This document shows positions 12,068 to 23,865 of a stretch of 64,000 nt of DNA, piece after piece. The DNA comes from Biomphalaria glabrata. Its lineage: Eukaryota > Mollusca > Gastropoda > Planorbidae. The stretch spans positions 47,951,086 to 48,015,085 of the forward strand of contig NC_074715.1 of the NCBI RefSeq assembly GCF_947242115.1, read 5' to 3'. Each line of letters starts with the position of its first letter. Within the stretch, counting starts at the first letter, position 1. Made by a program: the position numbers and the translations under genes. The notes below the pieces were generated by a model that worked only from the letters and a program-made list of their open reading frames with translations, made no database searches and had not been told where the DNA came from.

Positions 12068-12265
12068 CAGTGTTTCCCAAAAACTGTGTTCAGCGTAACT
12101 TAGTGTTCCGCGAGACCTGAATAGGGTGTTCCTCGAACTACTGGAATAATTAAGTAGTAGGCCACCACGTGAAATAATCACTCTAATAATAATTAAGCAA
12201 AGTGTTCCGCTAAATACTCAGATTGTTCGAAGTGTTCCGTTACGGAAAAAGTTTGGGAAGCACTG
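12068..12265. mobile_element. hAT-type MITE, 198 bp
   Basis: The ends CAGTGTTTCCCAAAAAC and GTTTGGGAAGCACTG are inverted repeats. The flanks AATTAAAG (12060-12067) and AATTTAAG (12266-12273) match at 7 of 8 bases. The interior repeats the phrase AGTGTTCCG several times. A second copy in the opposite orientation lies at about 14443-14626. Confidence 0.8.
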
Positions 12266-12273
12266 AATTTAAG

Positions 12274-13900
12274 TAAAGAAAGTTTGAGGGCAGATCAACC
12301 GTTTAGCAGAGAGAGAAATTTTGGTTATAGTAGGTATTGCTAGTATTATAGGATGCTTAATTGACCAAGCAGTGTGCATGTATTCAATTTCCATTCTTCA
12401 TTTTAATGCACTATTTTTTCTTCTTTTTTAAATCATTAGGCCTATAATTAATTGGGTATGAAGTTACTACATGTCATGACTTCATTTATTGATAAGCAAA
12501 ATATTTTAACACTATGGATCTAATTATTTGTTCCCAAGACTAATGTCAGGTACCCATTAGAGATGGGTGGACTCAGAGGATGAAGGATCCCGAAATTTAA
12601 AATACATGTCTTCACCAGGATTCAAATCTGGGACCCCCAAGCACTTTACTGCCCAGCCACCGCGCCTCCTTCTTTCGCTTGCAGTACAAACTATTTTGTT
12701 TGTATTTAGTTGGCAACAGTAAAACTCCCAATTTTTCTCTTTTCATTTTCTTAAAAAAATTTTTTTTTGGTTGCGTTCTATTATAACTTAAATAGCCAAC
12801 TCCATTTCTTCGTATCGCTTTCTCTTCTTTATCTCTCTTGTCGAATATTATTGCTTAAAGAATGTAAACGCGATCTTAGATATCAAAATGTGAACAAAGA
12901 ATAGATTACAGTGATTTACTGTTAATAATAATAAGGCATGTCTTCAAGTCCGAAGATTAGCAAGGAATGCAGTTTTTTTCCCGTGGATACGCAGCCCCAG
13001 CTGTGACCTACATGTTTTGCCATATCCAGGGCAAGCATAACCATTGATTTACTGTTAGTACAGCAATAAAAACATACTTGCTTAACTTTTGTTTGTGACT
13101 TTGGTATCGATTTGTTTTGTCGTCCCATCCTTTTCTTTAACCCATAACTCCCTATCCCTTTATATCTAGACTGACATACACACATACATAGGCCTGACGA
13201 GAGCACCTGGTTGCATGATGCTTCGGAAGTAGACAATTGGAGGTCACTTACAAAGGCCGCGGGATACACATATTTGAGACAAAAATAAAATCCGCTGCCG
13301 AGGACAGACGTAGACGGCGAAAAGAAAATCTAAAATCGACCACCGGCGGACATTGGTTAAACTGCATTCCTCATTAATCTTCGGACTCGAAGACAAATAC
13401 ACACACACACAGAACAGGGTCAATTAAATAACGTTTATAAAAAAAAAAACAACGACTACCTCTCTATGTGTTTCCTTAGTACCTCGTCCAAATATTTTTA
13501 TTTTTGTTACAATTAGAAAGACAGACGGACTTGCGGACGGACGGACAGCAGGAGTAGTTTAAGAGAGAATACAACTACAAGGGAATATAATAAGCGAGAT
13601 CAGCGTACCGATGCAGAGGCAAGATAACACTACTAACTTAATAGATCTTTTTTTTATGGAGATCTATCAACTATGTAGATGTTAGACTGGTAAGCTATGG
13701 GGCCGGTTCGGGGTCCGTGGTTTGAGTCCTTCTCAGAGTTCATCTAGGTTTCGCCGTATTATCTTCTTCATTTTATAGGTACCTCAATGCTTCTATGTTT
13801 ATTTCACTGTGCGTTAGTGAAAACTAGCTCTCGATCGCTCCTCATGGCGTGAAGCCCTGAGTGTCGGAGGCTCGAGATTCGAGGCTAGGGGAGCCACTAG
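12274..13900. other. intergenic with a SINE B fragment
   Basis: A minus-strand SINE family B fragment occupies about 12546-12667, keeping the GGTACCCATTAGAGATGGGTGG core and a degenerate B box. Elsewhere there are CA and poly-A runs (13391-13455). A 115-codon minus frame at 12922-13269 has no recognisable domain and is not called. Confidence 0.45.
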
Positions 13901-14281
13901 CATGAAAGAACGCAGCGCTAACAAAAGGCTGAGAGAAGAAGCAGGCTTATCTGCAGAAGACCAAAGTTACCCATGCCATGCACGTGGACGGCTTTTTATA
14001 ACAAAATCTGGCTTTATAGCCATCTTTGAGGTCATAGTAAAAGAGAAGAGCCATTCAACCAAGAAGGAGAAATATATATATATATATACAAATATATATG
14101 CTTTTTTGGTGACGGTACGCACCGGTACGGCGTACCGGCACCTTCTTCAATGTGGGGAAAAATTATTACTTATCTTACATTTTAACGTTTATTATTAATA
14201 TATTAGTAGTTAAAAGTTAGACAATCTATCACTGAATACCGATACCTATTGTTTTTTGTTTTTATTTTACAAAAAAAGCAC

Positions 14282-14440
<159 letters not shown>

Positions 14441-14442
14441 GT

Positions 14443-14626
14443 TAAGGTTTGCCAAACTTTTTCCTTAACGGAACACTTCACACATTCAGAGTATTTAGCG
14501 GAACACTTAGCTTATTTTTTAGTTTATAGATTGAGATTAATTCACCTGGTGCCCTACTAGTTAAATATTCCGCTGAATACTAGGGTTACGCAGTTTGGGA
14601 AACAGAACACAGTTTGGGAAACACTG
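14443..14626. mobile_element. hAT-type MITE, second copy, inverted
   Basis: This is the same family as 12068-12265 but reversed. It shares GGAACACTTC, ATTTAGCGGAACACTTAGCT and the end GTTTGGGAAACACTG. The left end is degraded (TTTGCCAAAC), and no clean target duplication is seen next to the AT microsatellite. Confidence 0.65.
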
Positions 14627-14639
14627 ATGCAATTTTATA

Positions 14640-15270
14640 TATATATCTATATATATAATTAATGTACTGTAACAGTAAGTATTCATTTCATCTGGAAAGA
14701 TTTGTTATAGTACCTTTCCTGAAAGTGTGTGTGTGCGTGTGTAGCCTGTATTGATTTATTAGCATTAAAATCTACACATAAGCCGCAGTGTGCAGATAGG
14801 GAAGATGAATTAGGCTAGGTAGATCTAGTCGACTGGTAGATTGAGCGTCAATAGCACACACATAGAAGGCTGGATGCTTACTGAACATACAGATAAGTAA
14901 ATTTAAGATCTATTAATAGATATACTAGTTTGAATGAATTTTACCCCCCCCCCCTCGTACTTAAGTTACAAAGATGAGCACAATACAAATTCTCATTTTC
15001 TACGCACAAATAAATAGGCGTTGAGTCGAACTTTTATAGAGAAGTCGATTACATTTCAGGAATGAGTTGATTAATTGGCATTTTTGGCACCGGGTGACAT
15101 AGACCCTAGCCACGCTGTCGAGTATGCTGCTTTAAATGATAAATGTGCAGTGCGTGTCCGACAATATATTTGCCAGTAGTCTAACCCTTAAATGTGATAC
15201 ATAGAATTAACAGTCAATCAAGTGTTGTTTTCATTTAGTTTTATTACTACATTTTTTTTGTTTATCTAGC
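14640..15270. other. intergenic, no gene seen
   Basis: AT-rich DNA with a short TATA microsatellite, a TG run near 14727 and a poly-C run at about 14945-14954. Nothing codes convincingly. Confidence 0.4.
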
Positions 15271-15278
15271 CTAGGTGC

Positions 15279-15632
15279 CAGGGTAAGCCATAGACCGATT
15301 CGACCGATTACTCCTATTGGGCCCCACGCCTGACAGGGGCCCCGCAATTTAAATTAAGCTTATCACTATCAGTCATGGCTGTTGTCACTGGCTTTTAAAG
15401 AAGTAGGACTTAATGGGTTAACATATTAAGTTTAGGCCTATCATACGATTTAAATACCTTAATTAACCCTCAGGCACTTATTGAGTTCGAGTTGCTTCCT
15501 ATGCGTGTTGTATAACAAGTGTTGATCTAATGATCTAATTAATATTAATAGCTGTTATTGTAAAAAAAATTAGAAGAGTGGCCTAGCATGCATCCATTAA
15601 ATTGGGCCCCCCAATTCGCAATGCCGGCCCTG
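15279..15632. mobile_element. MITE (8-bp duplication), copy 1 of a 350-bp family
   Basis: The start CAGGGTAAGCC and end GGCCGGCCCTG-like termini are inverted. The flanks CTAGGTGC (15271-15278) and AAAGGTGC (15633-15640) match at 6 of 8. The whole element aligns by eye with 54204-54550, sharing ATATCACTATCA-like, GTAGGACTTAA and GAGTTGCTTCCTATGC blocks. Confidence 0.75.
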
Positions 15633-15687
15633 AAAGGTGCGAATACGGCGAGGTGAAAAAAAAGTGGTGGGGGGCAGTAAAAAAAAA

Positions 15688-15957
15688 ATTCCCCTTCAGA
15701 CCTTACGATCTATGGGACAGATGATGTTAAGGTCATCTGTTTCTGTGGTCAACGGTTAACGAGCAGGGTATCCTGTAGTCAAAAAGAACGACCAACCGTC
15801 TTTATTTTCTCCAACTTAAGTCAGGTACCCATTAGAGTTGGGTGGACTCAGGGGCGCCATATAAATCCTGAAATTCAAAGTCCCCGTTTTCACAGAGATT
15901 TGAACCCAAGACCCCAGTTCGAAAGCCAAGCGCTTAACCACTCAGCCACCGCACCCC
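15688..15957 (-). mobile_element. tRNA-derived SINE (family B), near full length
   Basis: The copy runs from TTCAGACCTTACGATCTATG through the GGTACCCATTAGAG core to a tRNA-like head on the minus strand. The B box reads as a degenerate GGTTCAAATCT, and the head ends near 15957 (CTCAGCCACC on the plus strand). It compares well with 57903-58173. Confidence 0.75.
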
Positions 15958-16084
15958 CTGCAATAGTCAGTGCACCATAAGTAAACAAATAGCCTACAAT
16001 ACATAAGCGTATGTAATATACCGGGTGTGTAAAGGTACACCTTTTGAGACCATGCCATCCATTGGGGTTGGGGTGGAGCAGGTA

Positions 16085-16440
16085 ATGTAAAGCACATCTT
16101 TAATATGGCCAGCACAATGACCAACTGCCTTTACTCATCCCCCGACTTCATTTTAATCTACCCCTTAGTTTGTGGGACCGTTGGGGCACCACACAAGATT
16201 TCTCGACCGTCTTTCTCCATTCCTCTCTGTCCTTTGCCTTGGATAGAACCTCTTTCAATGGCAGGCCCGTCCATTTTTTTATGTTGTCTTCCCATCGTTT
16301 TCTCAGTCCGCCTCTTTTTTTTTCTAGTACTGTTCCCTGAAGGTAGGTCTTTGCGAGCCCTAAAGACCTTTACTTTACTGATGGGCGTCATAAAACACCC
16401 AAAGTCCCAGTCTTTTCAGACCCCTCGGTACGAAAGCGAT
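16085..16440. mobile_element. SINE B fragment interrupted by an unknown repeat
   Basis: The left part (CAGCACAATGACCAACTGCC) and right part (AAAGTCCCAGTCTTTTCAGA) are SINE family B sequence. About 200 bp between them (16190-16370) is unrelated to the SINE and looks like part of another dispersed repeat. The plus-strand open frame across it is not a credible gene. Confidence 0.4.
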
Positions 16441-17300
16441 GACTATTACCTATCAGCCACCAAACCCTATGCAGCTAACAAAATCATTTTGTACTAACAG
16501 ATTTTGATAAAAAAAATTCGTTTGGAACAAAGTTACAGAATGAGTCCCAGAGAGGGGCTACCGCCCACGCGATAATAAGAATCTTTTGTCACCGTTTACT
16601 TATCATACAATTATTCGAAGCCCCCCCCCCCCCGACATGACAGCCAGCCCAGGGCCCAGCGCACTGCTAGGACCTCCTCTCAGACTGTCATGAAGTTATG
16701 GTTTAGAGTTTAGACTCATTCATTAACGTAAAGTTTCTAATGTTTTCTGACACAAAAGAGAGTAACTCGACCGTTGTAGGTGTGTGTCTAGTAGTCTAAT
16801 TGGTAGGTCTAGTCTAATTTGTAGGTCACATGCAACTCATGTACTACTTCTACAGTTAACGCGATATTTTTCCCCCACCGCAAATAAATTAAGCGAATGG
16901 AAATTTTTAGAATCTACGATTTTTTATACTGCATTCGAAATGGGTTATAAGGTGAATACCTTGTGCGAAATATTGTTGTGTCTCTTTGGCGTAGATAAGA
17001 TTTGTTTTTGATTTAAGGAGTCATTAGGGACTTAAAATGTGAGGTCAAGCTGACACAAAATGAAAACCGAAGTCATCCTTTTCTGACATCTAAGAAGATA
17101 ACCTTTTTAAATGTATGAAGTAATCCAGCATTTACTGTTGAATACTGTTTAATTAGGGTCAATTATAATGTTTTGGTTTGTAGCTCCAGGTGAAAATCTA
17201 TGACGCTCTTGCTCCGTTTAATCACGTGATCCCCTCTAGCTTGCTACGCTTTCCAAGCACCCTTATATTTAGCCACACGCCCTAGTCACAACGTATCTAG
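16441..17300. other. intergenic or intron; no exon recognised
   Basis: This lies 3' of the SAMD1-like exon and should be intron of that gene. A poly-C run is at about 16621-16633. No SAM-domain exon could be recognised by eye. Confidence 0.4.
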
Positions 17301-17306
17301 GTGCAT

Positions 17307-17541
17307 GGCTAGAAATGGATGTATATTGTCTATTCAATGTGTCTAGAAATGGCTGTATATTGTCTATTCAACGTGTCTAGAAATGGCTGTATATTGTCTA
17401 TTCAACTTGGCTAGAAATGGCTGTATATTGTCTATTCAACTTGGCAAGAAATGGCTGTATATTGTCTAAACAACATGGCTAGAAATGGCTGTATATTGTC
17501 TAAACAACATGGCTAGAAATGGCTGTATATTGTCTATTCAA
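17307..17541. repeat. minisatellite, 34-bp unit, ~7 copies
   Basis: The unit is CTAGAAATGGCTGTATATTG then TCTATTCAACGTGT, or the variant TCTAAACAACATGG. The last copy stops about 25 bp from the splice donor of the SAMD1-like exon, so the array lies at the very start of that intron. Confidence 0.9.
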
Positions 17542-17567
17542 TCATAACGATATTCTCCAAGTCTTAC

Positions 17568-18419
17568 CTTTGAATGAGACGAAGAGCCTTGACTTGTAGG
17601 AGTTCCAGGCGAATTGTGTTCTTGTGATTTGTTCTTTGGTGGTCGACCTCTTCTGGCTGGCTGATGTGGCGCAGGAACGGCGATCTTCAGAGGCTCCAAC
17701 TTCGGAGTAGGCTTCAAGTCATTGCTAGACTCGTCGCTGTAATTATGTTTGTTGACCACAGTGAGCTGATCATCCGAAGAAGTGTCTGCCTTCGGCTCCG
17801 TCTTCCGAACAGTTTTGAGAGGCCTTATCCCATTCTCGTCCACCTCTGCCATCTGGGCCCGGGAGACGACATAACTGTTGCTCATCAGTCGCTCTACGCG
17901 GCCAGCGTCAATCTCCCGCTTCAGGATGACCGTCAGCGGACTTTTCAGACTGTCGAAGCCTTCGCATTTTTCTTTCAGCCACTTGCTGAGACTTTCCAGT
18001 GAGACTCCAACTTCTGTGGCATACTGCGCAACCTTGACCTTGGTGCTCAGCTGGGACTCATCTGCTCCGTCATTTGGCGTCTGGTTGGCCTCGACCGCGT
18101 TGATCTGAGCCGCAGAAATGTCCAGAATCGCTTCGATTATTTTGATGGAGACAGAGGTGGAGTTGAGAACTGCGCATCCCAGCATGCTCTTCCGCCATTT
18201 CGCGGCATTTCTGTAGCTCGTGCTTCCTTTGTAGTCCACTTTGATGACGATTTCAGAGTCGACAAGTTTTTCCAGCTTTGCTTCTGTCTCCGCAGCGCTA
18301 AGCCCAAACCGTCGCCTCACCACATGGCAGATTCGTTCTAAGTCCGGGCGGGCTTTACGCCTTCGCAAGTGGTCGATGGTTTCAAGAATCCACTCTGTAT
18401 GTTTTGAATTTGAAGCCAT
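17568..18419 (-). CDS. SAMD1-like: SAMD1-like winged-helix protein, first coding exon
   Basis: The exon encodes 284 residues from ATG at 18417-18419. Residues ~7-75 closely match the N-terminal winged helix of vertebrate SAMD1, which also resembles KAT6A/B. The matching phrases are TEWILETIDHLRRRKARPD, ERI, RRRFGL and YKGSTSYRNAA. In SAMD1 and KAT6 this domain binds unmethylated CpG DNA. Residues ~125-205 look like a second winged-helix segment (VSLESLSKWLKEKCEGF to VERLMSNSYVV). Residues ~255-265 carry an AT-hook core RRGRPPK, followed by a Ser-rich tail. The open frame runs nine codons past a good donor (CAAAG|GTAAGA), so I end the exon at 17568 in phase 0. A C-terminal SAM domain would be in exons to the left and was not found. 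A nuclear chromatin reader is inferred. Confidence 0.8.
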
Positions 18420-18760
18420 TACAAAATTGTAATAAGCCTCTAATAACCTAGATCTAGATTAGATCAGGCTTGTTTTTAAGGCACGTCACAAAATACGGTT
18501 CGGCGTAACACAGCCGGCGCGCTAAATGGCTAAGTATTAAAAAAGGAAGGAAAAAAAAGTTACTAGCGAAAGATTTTCCTACCACGCAAACTCGCAGTTT
18601 TTAGTTCAGCTGAGATCTGTTGTAGCACAGAACAGGACCTTCGAGATACCGTGTGCGCATGCGTACTAGCGCTCAGTGATGCATTATGGGGGCTGAAGCG
18701 CACCGCGCGCGTTTGCGGATAGGCGAAGCTTTTCAGGCGCGCTGTTGTATAGAGGGCCAG
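18420..18760 (-). promoter_or_regulatory. CpG-rich promoter region of the SAMD1-like gene
   Basis: Upstream of the start codon the DNA becomes richer in CG dinucleotides (GCCGGCGCGC near 18512, GCACCGCGCGCGTTTGCG near 18699) than the surrounding AT-rich sequence. This fits a TATA-less housekeeping promoter. No individual factor site is claimed. Confidence 0.45.
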
Positions 18761-19089
18761 GTTTGGTACACACTCGACCCTCGTGTGTTATTTGCAAAGT
18801 TATTCTTGCGAAACGCATAATGTCTCCACTCCCCGCAACTAACACACGTGTATTTTTTTGTTTGTTATCCATACAATAAATAACTAATTGCATCAAATCA
18901 TTTAATAATTAGGCCTACCCATTGGCCTTTGATAATGTACTTTTCGCATTATGAACATAAATCGTAGTCCTAGATCTAGCAGTCTGTTGTTTTTTTAATG
19001 TGTAAAAGGATGTTTAAAAATCTATAATAAATGTTGTGTAATTTTTAATGTATCTAAAATCTAAAAACATCTCAGCACAGAAGACGAGG

Positions 19090-19594
19090 CTATAAAGTAA
19101 AGTTGGAATAAGAACATAAAACACTGAGCTTACTAATAAAAAAAAAACAATATAATTAAATAAAAATACCAAGCAAGACACAAAGATAAAGGCACAATTA
19201 TTTCATATGCGAGGAAAAATTCTGCTAGTGCTCCTTATTCCCTAGCGCCATTTAAGCATGAAACGGGTTGCCTGAATCAGCCATGAAAACAAACGATTTA
19301 GAGAGTCTCTAATTAACATGCATGACTAGACAAACACATAGATACGTGAAGGACGTAATTATCTTCTTTTTTTTTTTTTTCCTGAACGAGCGTCTGTGAT
19401 TTATAAGATAAGATAAAGGCAAACTTCGCCAGATATATAAAAGTATGCTCCTGAGCTAACCCAGGAAAACCAGTGACTTGGCGGAGTTTAGGTCGTTGGT
19501 TAATATGCATGACTAAATGCATGACGCGTAATCATCATCTTTTTTTTTTTAAGTAACTTCTGTATCATATAAGATAAGATAAGATACGCATTTT
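19090..19594 (+). mobile_element. two LINE 3' ends in tandem
   Basis: Two copies of the same LINE tail follow each other (about 19090-19425 and 19426-19594). Each encodes remnants of the usual C-terminus and each ends in repeated ATAAG. The sequence matches the better copy at 45105-45490 and the inverted one at 36470-36840. Both are 5'-truncated and non-coding. Confidence 0.65.
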
Positions 19595-20022
19595 AATGTC
19601 TCGATTTTACTGTAAGCTTGGAAAAAAATATTTTATATTAGACTTACAAAGAAGATATAAAAAGAGAGTGCCCTACATATTATTTGAAGCTCTGACTGTT
19701 CCATGGGGATGATTACGTAGGTAAGTTCAAATGCCCATGTGTGTCTACCCCATGCAAACTTTATTAGGGCTGACCAGCACGCTTCACCGCGCTAGCCAGT
19801 ATGTACGTAATAGAGGTCATGCGCTAGCACACTGGTCACGTTCACCTTCGCCTGCCCAGAAGTCTGTTGAGAGTTAGGGTATCACAAGTGATCTGATAAC
19901 AAATTTATCCCATTCAGCTTTGTTTCCTGCATTCCTATTAAAACAATGTCAAGTTCCACAATCTTCGGACCCAAAGAGAATGCATTACGTATGTGTATGA
20001 AACATGTTTAGCACTTCCTGCG

Positions 20023-20204
20023 CAGTGGCGTAGCTAGGGTGGGCGGAGGAGAGGGAGAATTTGAAAATTCCCCCTGGGCCTCCAATTGAGGGCCCTCCTA
20101 AATTAGTGGTTTTTTTTTACATTAAATATTACACAAAATGCAGAGGCCCCAAAAAGGTCATGCCCACCCCCGGGCTCCAAAATGATGGGATATTCCTAGC
20201 TACG
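20023..20204. mobile_element. hAT-type MITE, family CAGTGGCGTAGCTAGG
   Basis: The left terminus is CAGTGGCGTAGCTAGG and the right end is CCTAGCTACG, lacking the final CCACTG. The flanks TTCCTGCG at 20015-20022 and 20205-20212 are a perfect 8-bp duplication. The interior is made of GGGCCC-rich blocks shared with 53820-54017 and 56733-56922. Confidence 0.75.
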
Positions 20205-20212
20205 TTCCTGCG

Positions 20213-21130
20213 CGTAGCATGCACGTGAAAGCTCTCTAAGTTTAGATTACAAAATCTTCGATCTAATGCCTCTGACATGCATGTGTACAAGATACAGTAA
20301 TATACGCCAGGGAGGGGTGGTTGGGAGGCAGAGACCAAGAAATAAAAGAAAAAAAATGTAAAGAACAAATAGACAAAAAAGTTTTTAAAAAGGGAAAATA
20401 GAAAGTCATTCTTAATAAAGATCTAGGTTCTAGGTTCTCAGTCAGCAATTAGCAAACATCTACCATTAGCGTCATGGCGGAAAACAAAAACTTTATTATC
20501 TTGAACGGGGGCACTTTTGCGCACCATACCAACAGTAATAGGGGGTAAAATAAATAAATAAAAGAAAAGAAAAAGAATTAAAAGGAAATTGTGAAAAAAA
20601 AAAAGACAAAAAGAAAATAAAGAAATTGTTAAAAATGTGAAACTTCTAAACTTATATAAACTCCTTTTCTCTTTTTAAATACTTTTAATGTAGCAAGATC
20701 AAACCTAAATAGTGGACTGCTGGCTGGAGAATTTAATTGAATCAAGTTTCATGTTTCCAACAATTTAATTTCCTTGAATAATGTATGGGAGGTGTGTTAC
20801 ACGAATTGTCAAGAGCTAGCTGCGCCTTGATTTCTGCATTTAAGTTTGTTTTAAAATTAGCACGCTACAAATTATAGCACACATTCCGACACACTGTTTT
20901 TCATTTCCACAGGTCAATGTGTAACCCATTGTGTCGTTACTGCGAATCAGTTGTTTGGTATCTGGATTACTGAGGAAGTCTCCAGCACAGGGTATTCACA
21001 AGGTGAAGGTCATATTGGGCCAGCGTGGACCAAATAATAGATTTAGTTTAACATTAACTTAAAGAAATTTTCTTTTGACATTTATTGCTTTTAATTTGTT
21101 CTACCACGGACTTTATATAATTAGATCAAC
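20213..21130. other. intergenic, no gene seen
   Basis: AT-rich and A-rich sequence (20520-20640) without a supported open frame. Confidence 0.4.
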
Positions 21131-21138
21131 ACAAAAAC

Positions 21139-21390
21139 TCAGAGAGAGAGAGAGAGAGGGAGAGATAGAGAGAAAGAGAGAGGGAGCAAGAACGAGGTAA
21201 AAAGAGTTTATGATACATATAGTGACAGCAAAAGAGACAGATATAGAAAGAGAGAGACAGACAGAGAGCAATCGAGAGAGAGAGAGAGAAAGCGCGAGAC
21301 AGAGGACGACTGAGAGATACTGAGAGACATATGGCGAGTGAGAGCGAGAGACAGAGAGAAAGAGATAAAGCGGGGTAAAGAGAGGCAGAG
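21139..21390. repeat. GA-rich microsatellite tract
   Basis: About 250 bp of AGAGAG with scattered interruptions (GACAGACAGAG, GCGAGAGAC). Confidence 0.9.
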
Positions 21391-21879
21391 ATAGATGTTT
21401 ATTTATTGAATATAAAAATTCGATTGACTTTTATTGTATGAAAAAAAATTCACTTTCACTTTAAAAAAAACAACTAAACAATTGCTGACTGTGCATGGAG
21501 TAAAAAATAAAATAACCTGAGTGGACACGGATTTTGAGTGGCTATATGTATATCTTTGGGAAAAGAATGACTAGCTAATTGGCCACTCATGGAAAACTCT
21601 GGTTTGACCGTTATAAATTTTTCAAAATATAATCTTTTCAAAATTAAATTTAGTCTGGAGGTCTAGACCATCTAGAGCATGAACACACGTAAATGTTCCT
21701 TTTTAAAAACAACAACAAAAAACAACGAAGAAACTAATTAAAAGCAAAGTAATCGATCTTACGATTCAACGTAATTGAAACACGGGCGATGTAAAGCTAT
21801 GTAATCGAGGTCCTATAAATACATCTTAAATTAAATATTTCTTTTCGAAAGATTAATCTACAATTTTTTTTCTGCACTC

Positions 21880-22350
21880 ATAGACATAAATAAATATAGT
21901 CTGGCCTATAAAAGAGTTTTATGAAACGAAAATTTGTGACTTGCAATTTTGTGTACTTTATTCATAGACATAAATAAATATAGACTGGCCGATAATAGAG
22001 TTTTATGAAACGAAAATTTGTGACTTGCATTTCTGTGTACTTTATTTATGTCTAGGAGTTTTGTTTAATCTCTAAGACTAAAGATCATGCAATTTTTCAA
22101 TTTTTCAGAATTCGGAAATCCGAATACAATAGATATTCATGTTTTCAAGTTACATGAAGTTATTTCCTTTTTCCAGTCTATATTTATTTATGTCTATGAC
22201 AATATTATACAGCAGTGTAGTTTTGTTTAATCTCTAAGACTGAAGATCTTTTCAGAATTCGGAAATCCGACAACAATAGATGTACATGTTTTCAAGTTAC
22301 AGGAAGTTATTTCCTTTTTCCAGTCTATATTTATTTATGCCTATGTCTGC
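21880..22350. repeat. direct and inverted repeat cluster
   Basis: A ~83-bp unit starting AGACATAAATAAATATAG occurs twice (about 21883-22045). A ~145-bp unit starting GTTTTGTTTAATCTCTAAGA occurs twice (about 22057-22345). The second type ends in CTATATTTATTTATGTCTA, the inverted form of the start of the first. The family is not recognised. Confidence 0.7.
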
Positions 22351-23235
22351 ACTATTTTTCAAATATTTCTTCAAAATGTTGACATTTAAATGAATTGAAA
22401 CAAAACCTATGAAATAAAACAGTATTAGTGAAACAAAAGAAAATGTTTTATACGGTTTACCTTTAATATTAGAAGTCTAGCAGGCGTAATACTTAAAATT
22501 AAAAATAGACGACATTTTTTTCTAATCCACCTTTGACGAATGACCTTTCTGGATATTAATTTCGTAGTACAATGACGTAGAGAACTGTATAGACTTTAAA
22601 TTAACAAAATTTAGCATTTTTTGTTATAAAAATATTTTTTTTATTGTTAGTAGTTTAAGTTGCATAGCATATATAAAATTATTTTTTAAGATTCTGTACT
22701 ATGAAAATTAAACAAAATAAATTATATTTTATTTGTCTATTTAAAACAAAATTGAAATGTTTTAAAGATTTTATAATGTTATTAAAAACCAAAATTACAT
22801 CCTATATTAATATTATAAAAATTGAAGACATATCTTTGTTTACATAGTCATACATGCTTAATTCGAAAAGTCTAACTGTGATAAATTATGTATATGCAAA
22901 ACAAAAGTTGAAAATTATAAGAATTTACTAAACACTAATTAGGAAGGTCATTCGTACTTACAGCCTTCCTCTCTATATGTCATTCTAACATTTTTGTTTA
23001 GACCAACAATGTGCTTTATCTTAATTAAACCTAATTTCAGATAGACCCAAATAAGATATCCATAGACGCGCCGCATGAGTGCATTCTCTCCAAGCAAGTG
23101 ACGTAGCAGGATAATCCTAGTTTGACAGCCACGCTGGGCAGGGCATCCATCCCGTATTAGGGACGACCGTGCGCCAGAGGCAATTTTTTTTTTAGCAAGC
23201 TCATGTAGACTCTCATGTCTGTCAAAAAGCTTGTA
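22351..23235. other. AT-rich spacer
   Basis: Very AT-rich DNA. The minus frame at 22948-23304 overlaps a dispersed repeat and shows no domain. Confidence 0.4.
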
Positions 23236-23590
23236 CAAGCCAATTCTCCCCTCTTGGATTAAGCTGAAATTTTGCACAATTATTTCCTTTACCTGACAAC
23301 ACAAGAATCAATCATAAAAAAACACAGTACGCTTATTAACTATTGATAATTAATTATTTTGTTTGGTATATCGAACAAGGGAAAGAATTTGTACTTGACG
23401 GATGTGTATAAGTTGAATTAGTCCCCTTGAGGACTCCTGAACCCTTGGTAACATTTTTTTATGCAATTAAAAAACGATAATGTAAACATTCACCAAGATA
23501 CCCTCTTCTTCCCGCCCCCTTTCCCAACTGGCTCAGACACGTGATAGGATTATAGCGCATTGAGAAAGCTAAAAGCTAAACAAAACAATG
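23236..23590 (+). repeat. dispersed composite repeat R, copy 1
   Basis: Block 1 (CTGAAATTTTGCACAATTAT, ACCTGACAACACAAGAATCA, TTATTTTGTTTGGTATATCG) recurs at 35537-35722, 48570-48780 and inverted at 46700-46925. Block 2 (CCCAACTGG, ATAGCGCATTGAGAAAGCTA) follows, as it does at 35920-36045 and 46427-46555. The pairing suggests one mobile unit. Confidence 0.55.
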
Positions 23591-23690
23591 TATAAAAATA
23601 TTTGTTATCGCACGCTTTTATCATATTTAAGTTCATCCAGAGTATAATTTCACGACTGTCCAATCTTATTGATACAATTACACAATTACC

Positions 23691-23865
23691 AGGATGGCTG
23701 CCTGGTCGTGCGGTTTGCGCGCTGGACTGTCGTTCGGACTTATCGATGGTCCCGGGTTCAAACCCTGCCCGCTCCCATCCCCAGTCGTCCTGCGGGAGGT
23801 TTGGACTAGGAAGTAATTATCTTCAACTCTGAAGGAACATCCGAAATAAGTAAAAGAACAAACTA
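23691..23865 (+). mobile_element. tRNA-derived SINE (family A)
   Basis: The head AGGATGGCTGCCTGGTCGTG and B box GGTTCAAACCC give a Pol III-type promoter. The body CGTCCTGCGGGAGGTTTGGA and CTGAAGGAACATCCGAAA recurs in copies at 29176, 44829, 47174, 57010 and 63442. Confidence 0.8.

Noticed and set aside
12922-13269. 115-codon minus frame
   Set aside because: No domain, no coding-like composition, and parts resemble dispersed non-coding sequence (CTTCGGACTCGAAG-type phrases also near 13379 and 19960).
16105-16497. 130-codon plus frame
   Set aside because: It runs through SINE B fragments and another repeat, with no recognisable domain.
22948-23304. 118-codon minus frame
   Set aside because: It overlaps block 1 of the composite repeat R, and the same stretch elsewhere is not open.
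23691-23765. tRNA gene
   Set aside because: A and B boxes are present but the cloverleaf is not convincing, and the same head with the same non-tRNA body recurs at several places, so it is a SINE.
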